DNA of 41,001 nt from Saprospiraceae bacterium (GCA_020631105.1 JAHDHW010000027.1:1-41001); one strand, 5' to 3'; counted from the first letter of the stretch, positions 1 through 9,374 are shown. Translations and numbers: made by a program. The notes: generated from the letters alone by a model not told the origin.

Positions 1-1929
1 TTATTTGACCCTTAAAATTCCCCGCATCACATTCGCATGCCCCGGGAAAGTACAAACGTAAGGATAATCCCCAGGTTCATCAGGTGCAATGAAATAAATT
101 GTTTCGGCAGTATTCGGGCGAAGTATTTTAGTGTGGAATAGTACTTCTTTCAGGTCAGGAATATAGCTTTTCGCTTCTCCCTGCAAACCTAACTCGTTGG
201 AAGCAACTGCTATTTTATCAGCAGATCCCGGGACACCTAATACGAAGTTGTGCATCATATCATCTGCGTTATCGAAGATCAATTTTACTTTTGAACCTGC
301 TTTTACCTCAATCAGCTCTTTATCATACTTTAAGCCTGGCTTTGTTCCTATAAAGAAATGAGCATCCGGGCCATCTACCCAGGACTCAGGCATTGTATTG
401 ACATTCTTTGCTAAGGCTTCTACATCCGTATTAGCAGCTATACTTTCTCCTGTTACAGTTGTTCCTTCCGGAAGATTGCTCCCCGGGATTTCATTGACGG
501 TGTAATAAGCTACTTTATGGACAGCGTCTTGACCATCGATTGATTTCAGTTCTTTTATCTTGATCTCGTAAATATAGCCTGCCCGAATCTGGTCGAGGAC
601 TAGCTCGGCTGTTAATCCATCTGGAGATAGGGTAATACTTTGAATTCTACGTTCTTGTATATCTGTAGCTGGACTTCCATAAATACTGTGGTACTTATAA
701 GTAAAGTCATTTACTTCAAGTGATGATTTAAGACTATTTTCCTGAATGGGACTGGTGAAGTTTATTTGAAACCCCTTGGGCCGAATATTTACTGTGTTCA
801 TCTCACAAGGGGTCCGGCCAGTCCACTTTAATTTTTGAAGCCCAAAGGGTTCCGGCCCAGTTGAGGCCCATCCGCGGCTGGTCATACCTGCGAATAAAGA
901 AGAGGCTCCAGGTGCCCACGCCATACGGAGTAAACCGGAAGAGAAACCTTCCACAAAGGGAAAACAAACGCCTTGATAAACGCCATTTACTTTTTCCTGA
1001 TAGACCCGCATTATCTTGGAATGCCCCTGATCTCCTACTAATAATTGCCCGGTAAATGGACCGAATCCATCGGGAACAATTACTAATCCGGAAGTCGATA
1101 TCCCCATCAAGGTGTGCGGAAACCAAACACTTGGGGGCTTAACTGCAGCTATTTCTTTGGAATATTCAAAGAGTGTCAACGCTTTTGTTTCATCGATATC
1201 TTCTGGTTTGGTATTTAATGGCGAACCTGGTTCTCCGGTCCACTTTAAGCCTTCAGGATTACCGACGAAGTCACCTTCCTCAACGTGCGTCATCCGACCT
1301 GATCCTACCCAATCTCCTTGATTCTCGGTGTAAAACATATCGCCTGCTGCGTTAAAGCCAAAGCCGGCAGGGGAACGCATCCCCGTAGCCAAGGGCGTAA
1401 TTTCACCTTCTGGACTGACCTTGACCATCCAGCCATCCCATTTACTCAGGCTTGCTCCGTGACCAATCCAAGCGAGGTTTAGCGTAACAATCATATCTCC
1501 TTCCGGCGTAAACTCAGGTCCGTAACGGTACTGGTGATAATTGCCTTCTAGCTCCCAGGTCGCTATACTTTCGTAACGGTCCGCTTTTCCATCCTTGTTT
1601 TTATCTGTTAATTTGGTAAGCTCTCCGCGCTGTGCACAGTAAAAACTCCCGTCTTTAAAAGCTAAACCTAATGGCTCGTGCAGACCATGGGCAAAGCGGG
1701 TGTACTCGGGTTTCTTTGCTTCCGGATTCTTGATTAACCAGAGTTCTCCTCGCCGGGTAATGACGCCTAATTGCCCCTGGTCATCATAGGCTAAACCGCC
1801 GACTTCTAATGCGATGTCCTCCGGAATATGAACGTCCTCAATTTGATAGTAATCTGCTTCTGTCGGAGGTGCTGCTGTTAGTTGAATGATGACTAGCAAA
1901 AGAAGTAATGTGATGATTTGATTTTTCAT
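1..1929 (-). CDS. Secreted beta-propeller (sorbosone dehydrogenase-like) protein with C-terminal azurin-type copper domain
   Basis: The N-terminus (MKNQ, then a leucine-rich stretch) is a Sec signal. Residues ~25-380 resemble the soluble glucose/sorbosone dehydrogenase or SMP-30-like propeller, with blades such as RSPAGFGFNAAGDMFYTENQGD. The last ~110 residues form a cupredoxin: His560, Cys626, His631 and Met635 (642-aa numbering) have spacings of 66, 5 and 4, the same as azurin His46, Cys112, His117, Met121. There is no CxxCH haem motif. The likely role is periplasmic or outer-membrane oxidation of a sugar-like compound with electrons passed to the copper site; the substrate is unknown. An ATG 42 bases upstream (1971) would overlap the preceding gene and add a polar extension before the signal peptide, so 1929 is preferred. 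It lies 25 bases after the DUF1080/PA14 lipoprotein gene and probably shares its transcript. The stop codon is the first three bases of the window. Confidence 0.8.
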   Translation of the reverse strand: MKNQIITLLLLLVIIQLTAAPPTEADYYQIEDVHIPEDIALEVGGLAYDDQGQLGVITRRGELWLIKNPEAKKPEYTRFAHGLHEPLGLAFKDGSFYCAQRGELTKLTDKNKDGKADRYESIATWELEGNYHQYRYGPEFTPEGDMIVTLNLAWIGHGASLSKWDGWMVKVSPEGEITPLATGMRSPAGFGFNAAGDMFYTENQGDWVGSGRMTHVEEGDFVGNPEGLKWTGEPGSPLNTKPEDIDETKALTLFEYSKEIAAVKPPSVWFPHTLMGISTSGLVIVPDGFGPFTGQLLVGDQGHSKIMRVYQEKVNGVYQGVCFPFVEGFSSGLLRMAWAPGASSLFAGMTSRGWASTGPEPFGLQKLKWTGRTPCEMNTVNIRPKGFQINFTSPIQENSLKSSLEVNDFTYKYHSIYGSPATDIQERRIQSITLSPDGLTAELVLDQIRAGYIYEIKIKELKSIDGQDAVHKVAYYTVNEIPGSNLPEGTTVTGESIAANTDVEALAKNVNTMPESWVDGPDAHFFIGTKPGLKYDKELIEVKAGSKVKLIFDNADDMMHNFVLGVPGSADKIAVASNELGLQGEAKSYIPDLKEVLFHTKILRPNTAETIYFIAPDEPGDYPYVCTFPGHANVMRGILRVK

Positions 1930-1954
1930 GCTATGATAAGTTATTAGGGCTTGT

Positions 1955-3838
1955 TTACCAGAGTATTTCATATTTAATGCTACGGTTTTCTTTAATGGGG
2001 AAGATCATATCGGCTTTATCTTCTCCTTGCTGAATCTGAGGTTTTCCCTCTGAAAGTATCTTCAAATAATATTTTCCTCCGATGGAATACAATCCATTGT
2101 CTAAGGTTTCAATATAATCAGCACTTGCGATTCTACTGTAGAGTTGAGTCGTACCATTGGGTTGAATCTCCAGGGTACGAACAAGGGTATTTTTAAGTTC
2201 TCCGGGGTGCATACGATCGCTGACTCCAGCGTCTCCTAAGGTATACCTAAAGGTTGGTCTTCCTGCGTCATCTAAATCGTAGGCTTCTAATTTGAATTCA
2301 TCTGAAGTATTCGGATAATTTGCTTTTGCGTTTGATAATTGCGCTATGATTTGGCCATCGGAGAGCTCCACTGCCATACTTTGTGGTAATGCGGTTTGAT
2401 CGTGCCCTCTGCCTTGCCACATATTGGTTACGTCGGCAAAGCCGCCTCTCCAGGCTTTGAGTAAGGCGCCATTATTTAGGTCTAAACTGTAATGGACACC
2501 CAGCGGATCTCCGACCGAGATAGCATGGGTTCTCTTTTCACCCTCGAAGTAGACAAACCCTCTGAGTAGCTCTGGCTCTGACTTTGGATCGAGTAACAGC
2601 GGCTCTTGTTTTTGTGTACTTTTCTGGAGTGCTGGAGAAGCTAGCGTTTGATAAACCATCTGCGGTCCTTCATAGAGTACCCGTAGGGAACGTCCCCAGG
2701 TGTTATTATAGTAATCCAGTTGAATTTGATGTTTCCCTTTGGAGAGATTGATCAGTCCGGATTTACGTTCGGGGCCATGATTGAAATCATTATCAACAAT
2801 TAGATTGTCATTGATATAAAGTTTGGTTCCATCATCGGAGATGGTATGAAAGATGTAATCTCCATCCTGCGGAATTTCAATTTCTCCTATAAACTGTATA
2901 GCGATATAGTCTTCTCTTTTGGCTATTTTATCAATCAAAAAGGAATCAATGCTTCCTTCTTCAACTGGACTTAGAGTAGAAAAATCGGGTAGGGCAGTGC
3001 CCTCTCCAATTTCGTAATACTTATAGGTCATTGGAGCTGTAAGCTTTACAGTTTGATCGAAAAAGCGCTTGTATCTGATGTTTCTAAAGGCAACTTTGCC
3101 GTGATCACCCTGGATCATTAGTGGCGCAGTAGCCACTTCATCGTTTTTAGGAGCAGCTCTGGTTGGTCCGGACAATTCTACATTTTCATGGATCAACATT
3201 CCATTCAGTTCTACTTTATCGAAACGAGCATTGCTGATTTTATTTCCTGCCTCATCAAAGCGCGGCGCAGTAAATTTGACATAAAACTTCTGCCAGAGAC
3301 CGGGAGCCTTTGCTGCGTTTATTGCAGGCGCATGTCCTTCATATCCTTGCTGTCCTTCGGGAGCGGAATCGTTCCATCGTTGGTAAATACCACCTAAATC
3401 ACTATGCTGAGGATTATCAATTCCCCAAGAGTCAAATACCTGGATTTCGTAGCGACTCATAAAGTATACCCCGGAGTTAGAACCTTTGGGAACCATTACT
3501 TCATATTCAATCTCCAGGTCTCCATGTTCCCAATTGGTAAAGATATGGGCACCAGAGTTGTCTGGTACTTTATTGAACAGGACTCCAGTTCCTTTTTCGG
3601 AACTTGCATCTTGTTCTTGTAGATAATCCATCTTGACAGCACTCACAATTTCCCAGTTGTCTCCATCGGTTAGGAACATCGACAGATCATTTAATTCTAT
3701 AGTTTGAAAGGGTAGTGTTGTTATCTCTACTTTTGGATTTTCTCCCTGCGGTTGGTCATTTTGATCTTCTGAGTCAGAAAAACAGCTAAAACACGTTATC
3801 AAAAAGAGCAAAAAGATTCCTGGTTTAAATTGGTTCAT
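1955..3838 (-). CDS. DUF1080 / PA14 domain lipoprotein
   Basis: The signal peptide ends in a lipobox (cysteines 16 and 19), so the protein is probably a lipoprotein. Residues ~40-260 match DUF1080 (3-keto-disaccharide hydrolase, a concanavalin-like fold), with the typical stretch GVYFMSRYEIQVFDSWG followed by GGIYQRW. Residues ~262-390 form a PA14 carbohydrate-binding domain (DGDYIFHTISDDGTKLYIND). The last ~200 residues are a further domain seen beside sorbosone dehydrogenase-like proteins in Bacteroidota and Planctomycetes; I do not have a function for it. The likely role is binding and perhaps hydrolysis of a 3-keto glycoside or related sugar at the cell surface. The propeller-azurin gene follows it, so the two probably act on the same carbohydrate. 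Substrate and enzymatic activity are inferred from family names only. Confidence 0.8.
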   Translation of the reverse strand: MNQFKPGIFLLFLITCFSCFSDSEDQNDQPQGENPKVEITTLPFQTIELNDLSMFLTDGDNWEIVSAVKMDYLQEQDASSEKGTGVLFNKVPDNSGAHIFTNWEHGDLEIEYEVMVPKGSNSGVYFMSRYEIQVFDSWGIDNPQHSDLGGIYQRWNDSAPEGQQGYEGHAPAINAAKAPGLWQKFYVKFTAPRFDEAGNKISNARFDKVELNGMLIHENVELSGPTRAAPKNDEVATAPLMIQGDHGKVAFRNIRYKRFFDQTVKLTAPMTYKYYEIGEGTALPDFSTLSPVEEGSIDSFLIDKIAKREDYIAIQFIGEIEIPQDGDYIFHTISDDGTKLYINDNLIVDNDFNHGPERKSGLINLSKGKHQIQLDYYNNTWGRSLRVLYEGPQMVYQTLASPALQKSTQKQEPLLLDPKSEPELLRGFVYFEGEKRTHAISVGDPLGVHYSLDLNNGALLKAWRGGFADVTNMWQGRGHDQTALPQSMAVELSDGQIIAQLSNAKANYPNTSDEFKLEAYDLDDAGRPTFRYTLGDAGVSDRMHPGELKNTLVRTLEIQPNGTTQLYSRIASADYIETLDNGLYSIGGKYYLKILSEGKPQIQQGEDKADMIFPIKENRSIKYEILW

Positions 3839-3919
3839 TCCTGAAGGTTTTGTTTTACATTCGTAGATGAGTAGTCAAATCCAAAAGCTCACCGGATAAC
3901 ACAAGATAATAAACGAATT

Positions 3920-6013
3920 ATGAAAACACATTATCGGAATTGTAACATTTGCGAAGCTCTTTGTGGCTTGGAAATTAAATACGAAGGGGACAAAATTCAC
4001 TCTATAAAAGGCGATGCCAATGATCCTTTCTCCAAAGGTCATATTTGTCCGAAGGCTTTGGCTCTACAAGATACCTTCGAAGATTCCGATAGATTGATGC
4101 AGCCCTTAAAGAAAACACCTGAAGGTCATGTTGCAATATCATGGGAGGAAGCCTACGATCTCATCATCGATAAAATCAAAGGGATTCAGCAAACTCATGG
4201 TCATGATGCGGTCGCGACTTACCTCGGGAATCCTAATGCTCATATGTTTTCGAATCAATTATTTCTGCCTTTTTTCTTACGTTCTCTTCGAACTAAGAAC
4301 AGGTATAGTGCCTCATCAGTAGATCAATTACCGCATCATGTGGCTGCTAAATATATGTTTGGGCATTCACTGGTGCTTCCGGTACCTGATATTGACCGAA
4401 CGGAATTTTTATTAGTTATCGGTGGAAATCCTATGGTATCCAATGGCAGTATGATGACTGCACCAAATGTGGCGCAACGCTTAAAAAATATTCAGAAAAG
4501 AGGTGGTAAAATTGTGGTTGTCGATCCTCGTAAAACAGAGACTGCTAAGAAGGCAGATCAACATATTTTTATTCGTCCAGGGACGGATGCTTTATTACTG
4601 CTGTCATTGATCAATACTGTCTTTGCGGAAGAAAAAGTAAACCTAAATCACCTTGCAGATAACGTTCTTGGGCTGGACACCATCAAGGCAGCTGTACAAA
4701 AATATACTCCGGAATATGCTGCAAAAATCACTGGTATTCCGGCAGAAACGATCAAAATGCTGGCTAGAGAAATGGCAGCATCAGATAAGGCAATCTGCTA
4801 CAGTCGTATGGGGGCTTCTACCCAGGAGTTTGGTGGGGTTTGCCTCTGGCTGACGAATGTGCTCAATATTCTGACGGGAAATTTTGACTGCGAAGGTGGT
4901 GTGATGTTCCCGATGCCGGCATTTGATCCGGCGATGATGAGTTCGACCAAAGGGAAACCGGCCAGACCAATGCAATATTCCAGAGTTCGGAAACTCCCGC
5001 GATTTTATGGAGAATTTCCAGTGGCTACGCTGGCAGATGAGATTGAAACGCCTGGTGAAGGGCAGATTAGAGCGCTGTTTACCATTGCAGGAAATCCAGT
5101 ATTATCAACGCCTAATGGACAGCGTTTGGAGAAGGCAATCGAATCCTTGGATTTCCATGTGAGTATTGATATTTACAAAAATGAAACGAATCAATATGCG
5201 GATGTCATTCTGCCTGCGGCGACTGGTTTAGAAATTGCGCAGTATGACATCGCTTTTAATAATCTAGCGGTTCGAAATGTGGTGAAGTACTCTCCGCCGC
5301 TGATGGAAACTCGTGGTGATATCAAGCAGGATTGGGAAATATTAGCCACACTGACGGAGCGCATTAGCGGGCAAAGTCTAAGTGGACAGACACCGGAGAA
5401 AATCCTTAGTATGGGATTAAGCATGGGCAAGTATGGTGCAGAAGGATTAACTCTGGAAAAACTTAAGGAAGAATTTCCTCATGGTATGGATCTCGGTCCG
5501 CTAGCTCCGTGTATAAAAGAAAGAATACAAACGGATGAAAGCAAAATACAGTTGGCGCACGATTTTTTCCTTGACGACCTTACCAGATTGGATGATCGCT
5601 ATCAGGTGTCTGAAACGGAATTTCCGTTTCAATTAATCGGCCGAAGAGTGCTTCGACAACATAACACCTGGACGCATAATTCGCCTAGATTATCTAAAGG
5701 TAAAAATGATTGTACCTTGATGATTCACCCTGAAGATGCCAAGGCCATTGACTTGGAAAACGGGGGAACGGTACAAATAAAATCAAGGGTCGGGGCAATT
5801 CAAGTTGCGGCAGAAGTGACTACTGATATGATGCCGGGCGTGGTTTGTCTTCCGCAGGGTTTCGGTAGTCGTAAACAATCCGGAATGACTGTAGCTGCAG
5901 AGCGTGGTGGTGTTTCTATTAATGATCTTACGGACGAAATGCGATTGGATACCTTGACTGGAAATGCTGCCTTGAATGGGGTAGGTGTAAGCTTGCAGAC
6001 GGTTGATGCTTAA
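3920..6013 (+). CDS. Molybdopterin-dependent oxidoreductase (formate dehydrogenase / DMSO reductase superfamily)
   Basis: The N-terminal 4Fe-4S motif is Cys8-x2-Cys11-x3-Cys15-x27-Cys43, as in prokaryotic molybdopterin oxidoreductases. The middle holds the dinucleotide-binding regions (LLVIGGNPMVSNGSM, VVDPRKTETAKKAD, FIRPGTDALLLLS) and the C-terminal ~110 residues the molydop-binding domain. At 697 aa it is near the usual length for a single catalytic subunit. There is no Tat or Sec signal, so it should be cytoplasmic. The segment where formate dehydrogenases carry Sec or Cys reads SSVDQLPHHVAAK (132-144), with no Cys, Sec or Ser after the conserved Asp. No electron-transfer or maturation gene is adjacent. 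The substrate is unknown. It is transcribed away from the lipoprotein operon and its stop overlaps the start of the next gene by a few bases. Confidence 0.85.
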   Translation: MKTHYRNCNICEALCGLEIKYEGDKIHSIKGDANDPFSKGHICPKALALQDTFEDSDRLMQPLKKTPEGHVAISWEEAYDLIIDKIKGIQQTHGHDAVATYLGNPNAHMFSNQLFLPFFLRSLRTKNRYSASSVDQLPHHVAAKYMFGHSLVLPVPDIDRTEFLLVIGGNPMVSNGSMMTAPNVAQRLKNIQKRGGKIVVVDPRKTETAKKADQHIFIRPGTDALLLLSLINTVFAEEKVNLNHLADNVLGLDTIKAAVQKYTPEYAAKITGIPAETIKMLAREMAASDKAICYSRMGASTQEFGGVCLWLTNVLNILTGNFDCEGGVMFPMPAFDPAMMSSTKGKPARPMQYSRVRKLPRFYGEFPVATLADEIETPGEGQIRALFTIAGNPVLSTPNGQRLEKAIESLDFHVSIDIYKNETNQYADVILPAATGLEIAQYDIAFNNLAVRNVVKYSPPLMETRGDIKQDWEILATLTERISGQSLSGQTPEKILSMGLSMGKYGAEGLTLEKLKEEFPHGMDLGPLAPCIKERIQTDESKIQLAHDFFLDDLTRLDDRYQVSETEFPFQLIGRRVLRQHNTWTHNSPRLSKGKNDCTLMIHPEDAKAIDLENGGTVQIKSRVGAIQVAAEVTTDMMPGVVCLPQGFGSRKQSGMTVAAERGGVSINDLTDEMRLDTLTGNAALNGVGVSLQTVDA

Positions 6014-6641
6014 TCCATATTTTCGAATCCTCCTTTTCTTTTGTTGCTGCATGATGTTGTCGTCCTGCGGAACTAAGCGGGCCATCTCGGATCTTGCTGC
6101 GGACGATGGATTTTATCTAAAATTCGATTCGGTCGCTAATGCTCGACAATTTGAATATTCTTTCAAAGGTTTCAAGCAAATGAAATGGGACAGACATGTT
6201 CCGCATTTCATATCGGAGCTAAATGGTGCATTTGAAATTAGTACACCGGAGGTCTATAAACGACCAAGTTTAGCAGGGGAGGAGTTCCCTCTTTTTGCCA
6301 GTTATTTTTATTCTCTTCCTGATTCTACGATTCGGCTTGTTTTGTACGAATGGTCAAAATATTTATATAAAGATGAGCAAGAAACTAAGGTGCTTTGGTT
6401 GTTGGAGAAAGATAAACGAAAAGGCTATAAGTCGAAATACTATCAACTAAAGCAGGAATTCCAAAAATTATTCGGACCGCCAATAGGGGAGGATGACGAA
6501 TTAATTATTCAGCAAGGCTCCGGTGAAGAAAATATTTATATGCTACAAACCACCTGGGAACAGGAAACATTTGGAGCAGAGTTATATTTAATTTTTGAGG
6601 AACAGCAATACAGTATCAATCTAAAATATTATTGGAAATGA
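6006..6641 (+). CDS. Small hypothetical lipoprotein
   Basis: I do not recognise the family. The 211-aa product begins with a hydrophobic, cysteine-rich signal sequence ending in a lipobox (Leu18-Ser-Ser-Cys21), so it is probably lipidated. The mature part is hydrophilic, rich in Tyr, Glu and Lys, with predicted alternating strands. An in-frame TTG lies three bases upstream, but the ATG at 6006 is preferred. The ATG overlaps the last codons of the molybdopterin oxidoreductase gene, so translation is likely to be coupled. Since the oxidoreductase looks cytoplasmic and this protein looks exported, a direct partnership is not obvious. Confidence 0.7.
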   Translation: MLNPYFRILLFFCCCMMLSSCGTKRAISDLAADDGFYLKFDSVANARQFEYSFKGFKQMKWDRHVPHFISELNGAFEISTPEVYKRPSLAGEEFPLFASYFYSLPDSTIRLVLYEWSKYLYKDEQETKVLWLLEKDKRKGYKSKYYQLKQEFQKLFGPPIGEDDELIIQQGSGEENIYMLQTTWEQETFGAELYLIFEEQQYSINLKYYWK

Positions 6642-7071
6642 TCTAAGAGGGAATAGCTTCAAAAACACTACTTAACATAATATTAATTATAGGGTAAAAG
6701 TGCTTATTATTCGCTGAGGTGCCGCTCTGATCAATTTGGGGCTATTTACAAGTCTTGTACAGAAATTATTTTTTAGTGCGTAGACAGATACCGTTCTCTT
6801 ATTATTCGCTCTACTGTACAAAAGTCATATTATCCTTCATATTTAAAATACCTGGTAAATTGGCTAAAATAAACTTGCCCTGAGAATCGCGTATATGATT
6901 TTAAGCTTGCCCACGGCCCGTATACGGAAAATTTAAAATCCTCTACAATTCTGTGAAATCGCGTAATTCTTCAAATTATCCCCCACAAGTAACTGGTCTA
7001 GAAAAAAATCGAAATAAAAGCCGAATAAATTTAATTATGTTAAGTAGGTATTCTTTTAAAAATTCGATTGC
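6642..7071. other. 430-base noncoding region with short repeats
   Basis: No convincing reading frame or RNA gene was seen. The 13-mer CTTATTATTCGCT occurs at 6703-6715 and 6798-6810 in direct orientation. An imperfect inverted pair, GTCTTGTACAG (6752-6762) and CTGTACAAAAGTC (6814-6826), lies around and within this interval. A 10-base palindrome, CCGTATACGG, lies at 6918-6927. The flanking genes converge here, so a terminator is expected, but no hairpin with a T-run stands out. Confidence 0.5.
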
Positions 7072-7728
7072 TTAATCTGTATCAACCAAATCTGATAGTC
7101 GCTCTTTTAATTCTTTTGCTTCCTCAACAATCAATTGATAATGATCTACTTTCTGATCAACCAGTGATCGATATATCAGGATCGTATTTTTTAAAGTAGT
7201 TAAGTTCTCCCTATTTTGAATTTTCATTTCTGTGAGGTCCGAATTTTTGATAAACCATTGCACCAATTCATCCATAAAAAATTCAGCTTGGATCCTGTTT
7301 TTTTCTACGCATTCAATCACCGTCCCATTATAAAAATCAGTTAACTTTTTTTGAAGCTGAAGATCGTTGAGCAGATTAATTTTACCTGAAGAAGTAATGG
7401 AATTATAGATGGATGAATTAGGTGTAAAATTTTCAACTTGAAATATCTTAACCATACTTTGATTAAACGCCTCTACCCTATTTTCGGATAATAGAATTAG
7501 CAGGCTGTCCAGGCGTTTTGTGTAATTTTTATTTTTCGGAATTTGATATTCTTCAAAGGTTTTAATATCGGCCTTTAAGTCATTGATCATGGAAGTGACC
7601 AATAGCACACGCTCTTTACTTTCGCCTTTAATTTTACCTCGTTCATTAATATAGAAACCGAGATACACGCCAAGAATTATTCCCACAAAACTCAATAAAT
7701 GATTAAACCATGTGTAATTCTTGTTCAT
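7072..7728 (-). CDS. DUF6090 family membrane protein
   Basis: The 218-aa protein opens with the pattern of this Bacteroidota family: a polar start (MNKNYTWFNHLLSF), one transmembrane segment at ~10-28 (GIILGVYLGFYINE), then a long soluble helical region. The helices are rich in Lys, Glu and Leu, and the C-terminus (EEAKELKERLSDLV) could form a coiled coil. Function is unknown in the family. It starts 35 bases after the pirin-like gene on the same strand and may be co-transcribed with it. Family assignment is by recall of the N-terminal signature. Confidence 0.65.
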   Translation of the reverse strand: MNKNYTWFNHLLSFVGIILGVYLGFYINERGKIKGESKERVLLVTSMINDLKADIKTFEEYQIPKNKNYTKRLDSLLILLSENRVEAFNQSMVKIFQVENFTPNSSIYNSITSSGKINLLNDLQLQKKLTDFYNGTVIECVEKNRIQAEFFMDELVQWFIKNSDLTEMKIQNRENLTTLKNTILIYRSLVDQKVDHYQLIVEEAKELKERLSDLVDTD

Positions 7729-7763
7729 TTTAAATTGGTTATTTTGAAGAAGTTGTTCAATAA

Positions 7764-8726
7764 CTAGCGATTAACGATATCAGGATTTCCCATTTTTCCT
7801 GATCGATAATTATGAATACATTGATTGATTTGCTCTTTGGTATTCATAACGAAAGGACCATATGAATACACCACTTCGTCAAGCGGTTGTCCCCCTAAAA
7901 TAAGAAATTCTGCACCGTCTTTTGAATAAGTATTAATCATATTATCTCCACGCTCGTATAAAGCGATTTGATTGGGTTTAAGACTTCTGCGGCCCTCAAT
8001 TTCCATTTCACCTCCAATGGTATAAATGAATGCATTATGCGTAGGCTCCGTCGGAATATCTAATCGGCCATTCGCTTTTAGCTTTACATGGAAGTAGAAA
8101 GCTGGAGATAAAAGCTCAATCTTTGATTTCGCATTGTACATTTCTCCTAAAATAACTTTAGCCGAATAGTCTTTCGTATCGAGTACATCCATTTGCTGAT
8201 CATTGAATACATAGGTCGCAGGATCAGCGAATTTATAAGCCGACGGCATGTTTAACCAAATTTGAAATCCGTGATAAAAGCCTCCGTTTTCGAATAAAGA
8301 TTGCCCGGTCTCTTCCATGTGTATTGCTCCCCTACCCGAGCTAAATAACATAAAGTCGCCTTTGCCAATTTGGAAATCATAATTCAAACTATCCTTATGA
8401 TGGCCGGAACCTTCAATGAAATACGTAGTCGGAATAACGCCGGCATGTGGATGCGCATCTACCCTTAAAGGATCATCTCCGGCGCCGACGTTTACTGGCC
8501 CAAATTCGTCAAATAACACAAAGGGAGAAACGTAGTCGTTTCGATCTCCAGCAAAGGCACGGAGTATTGGCAAAGTACCGACCTTAGTCCGATCTGCATT
8601 CAATACCTTATGCACCTTTCGATAAGTTGCATTCTGGTACATCCCTGAAGTACAACTGAATAATTGTGGTGTTATTACACTTGCTCCGATGATGGCGGAT
8701 CCTTTGATGAATTTGCGTCGTTTCAT
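7764..8726 (-). CDS. Exported pirin-family bicupin protein
   Basis: Residues ~35-320 match pirins, metal-binding bicupins whose bacterial members include quercetinases and redox-sensing regulators. Likely metal ligands are His92 and His94 in HPHAG (usually HPHRG) and His136 and Glu138 in AIHMEE, with nearly the same spacing as human pirin His56, His58, His101, Glu103. Unlike typical cytoplasmic pirins, this one begins with KRRKFIKGSA followed by a hydrophobic stretch and LFSC25, which reads as a Tat signal with a possible lipobox. It should therefore be exported folded with its metal. A 7-bp inverted repeat (AAATAGC, 5-base spacer, GCTATTT, 8743-8761) sits just upstream of the start. A DUF6090 gene follows. 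The substrate is unknown. Confidence 0.85.
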   Translation of the reverse strand: MKRRKFIKGSAIIGASVITPQLFSCTSGMYQNATYRKVHKVLNADRTKVGTLPILRAFAGDRNDYVSPFVLFDEFGPVNVGAGDDPLRVDAHPHAGVIPTTYFIEGSGHHKDSLNYDFQIGKGDFMLFSSGRGAIHMEETGQSLFENGGFYHGFQIWLNMPSAYKFADPATYVFNDQQMDVLDTKDYSAKVILGEMYNAKSKIELLSPAFYFHVKLKANGRLDIPTEPTHNAFIYTIGGEMEIEGRRSLKPNQIALYERGDNMINTYSKDGAEFLILGGQPLDEVVYSYGPFVMNTKEQINQCIHNYRSGKMGNPDIVNR

Positions 8727-8831
8727 AATATTGAATTTTAGTAAATAGCGCTATGCTATTTTTAACGCAGCTTTGCCAGTTTGGTTGTTGGAAAGATAAA
8801 ATGTACTGGCGAAAAAACTCAGCAGAATCTT

Positions 8832-9374
8832 TTATTTATAACGCTGAAAAGCTTCCTCGATAATTTTGAGTAATACAGAGAACTTACAAGATAGCCCTAC
8901 TGCTGAAATGCTAATTGGTGTTCCATAGGTTTTATAGTTCGCCTTTAATATTAGCCTTTTAGTAACAGACTGTTCATTTATAAACAGTTGAGGGTCAATA
9001 ATATATATCAATATAAACTTTGTAGAATTTACTTTAAGGACCTTAAAATCAATTATTTGAGCCCAGGGAACTAAACCTATACTTGCTCCGCTGGAACGAT
9101 CATCAATTCCTTCTGCATTAATCTTTAATCCGTATTTGAGGGAGGTAAAAAGCTTAGTAAAACTACTCATGGCAACTGCTCCAAAAAAGAGAATGCTTAG
9201 TGTAGCGATTAAGGTCATGAATATTGAAAATCCAATTTCTTTATTCAAGGCGAGCATCCAAAATCCGATGGCAACAAAGAGAGCAGCTCCGACAAACACT
9301 AATAGCATTTTTACTTTACTCGCTGGTATAACGATACTTCCGTTACTGGACCAATGGAATTGCTCAGGCATCAT
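8832..9374 (-). CDS. STM3941-like two-TM membrane protein
   Basis: The protein has two membrane segments near the N-terminus (~24-43 and ~49-70) followed by a PH-like soluble part containing INAEGIDDRSSGASIGLVPW, which is characteristic of the STM3941 family. No function is known. TTG, ATG and ATG codons follow one another in frame at 9377, 9374 and 9371. The ATG at 9374 overlaps the TGA of the upstream TPR gene by one base (TGATG), which points to translational coupling and favours that start. Confidence 0.7.
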   Translation of the reverse strand: MMPEQFHWSSNGSIVIPASKVKMLLVFVGAALFVAIGFWMLALNKEIGFSIFMTLIATLSILFFGAVAMSSFTKLFTSLKYGLKINAEGIDDRSSGASIGLVPWAQIIDFKVLKVNSTKFILIYIIDPQLFINEQSVTKRLILKANYKTYGTPISISAVGLSCKFSVLLKIIEEAFQRYK

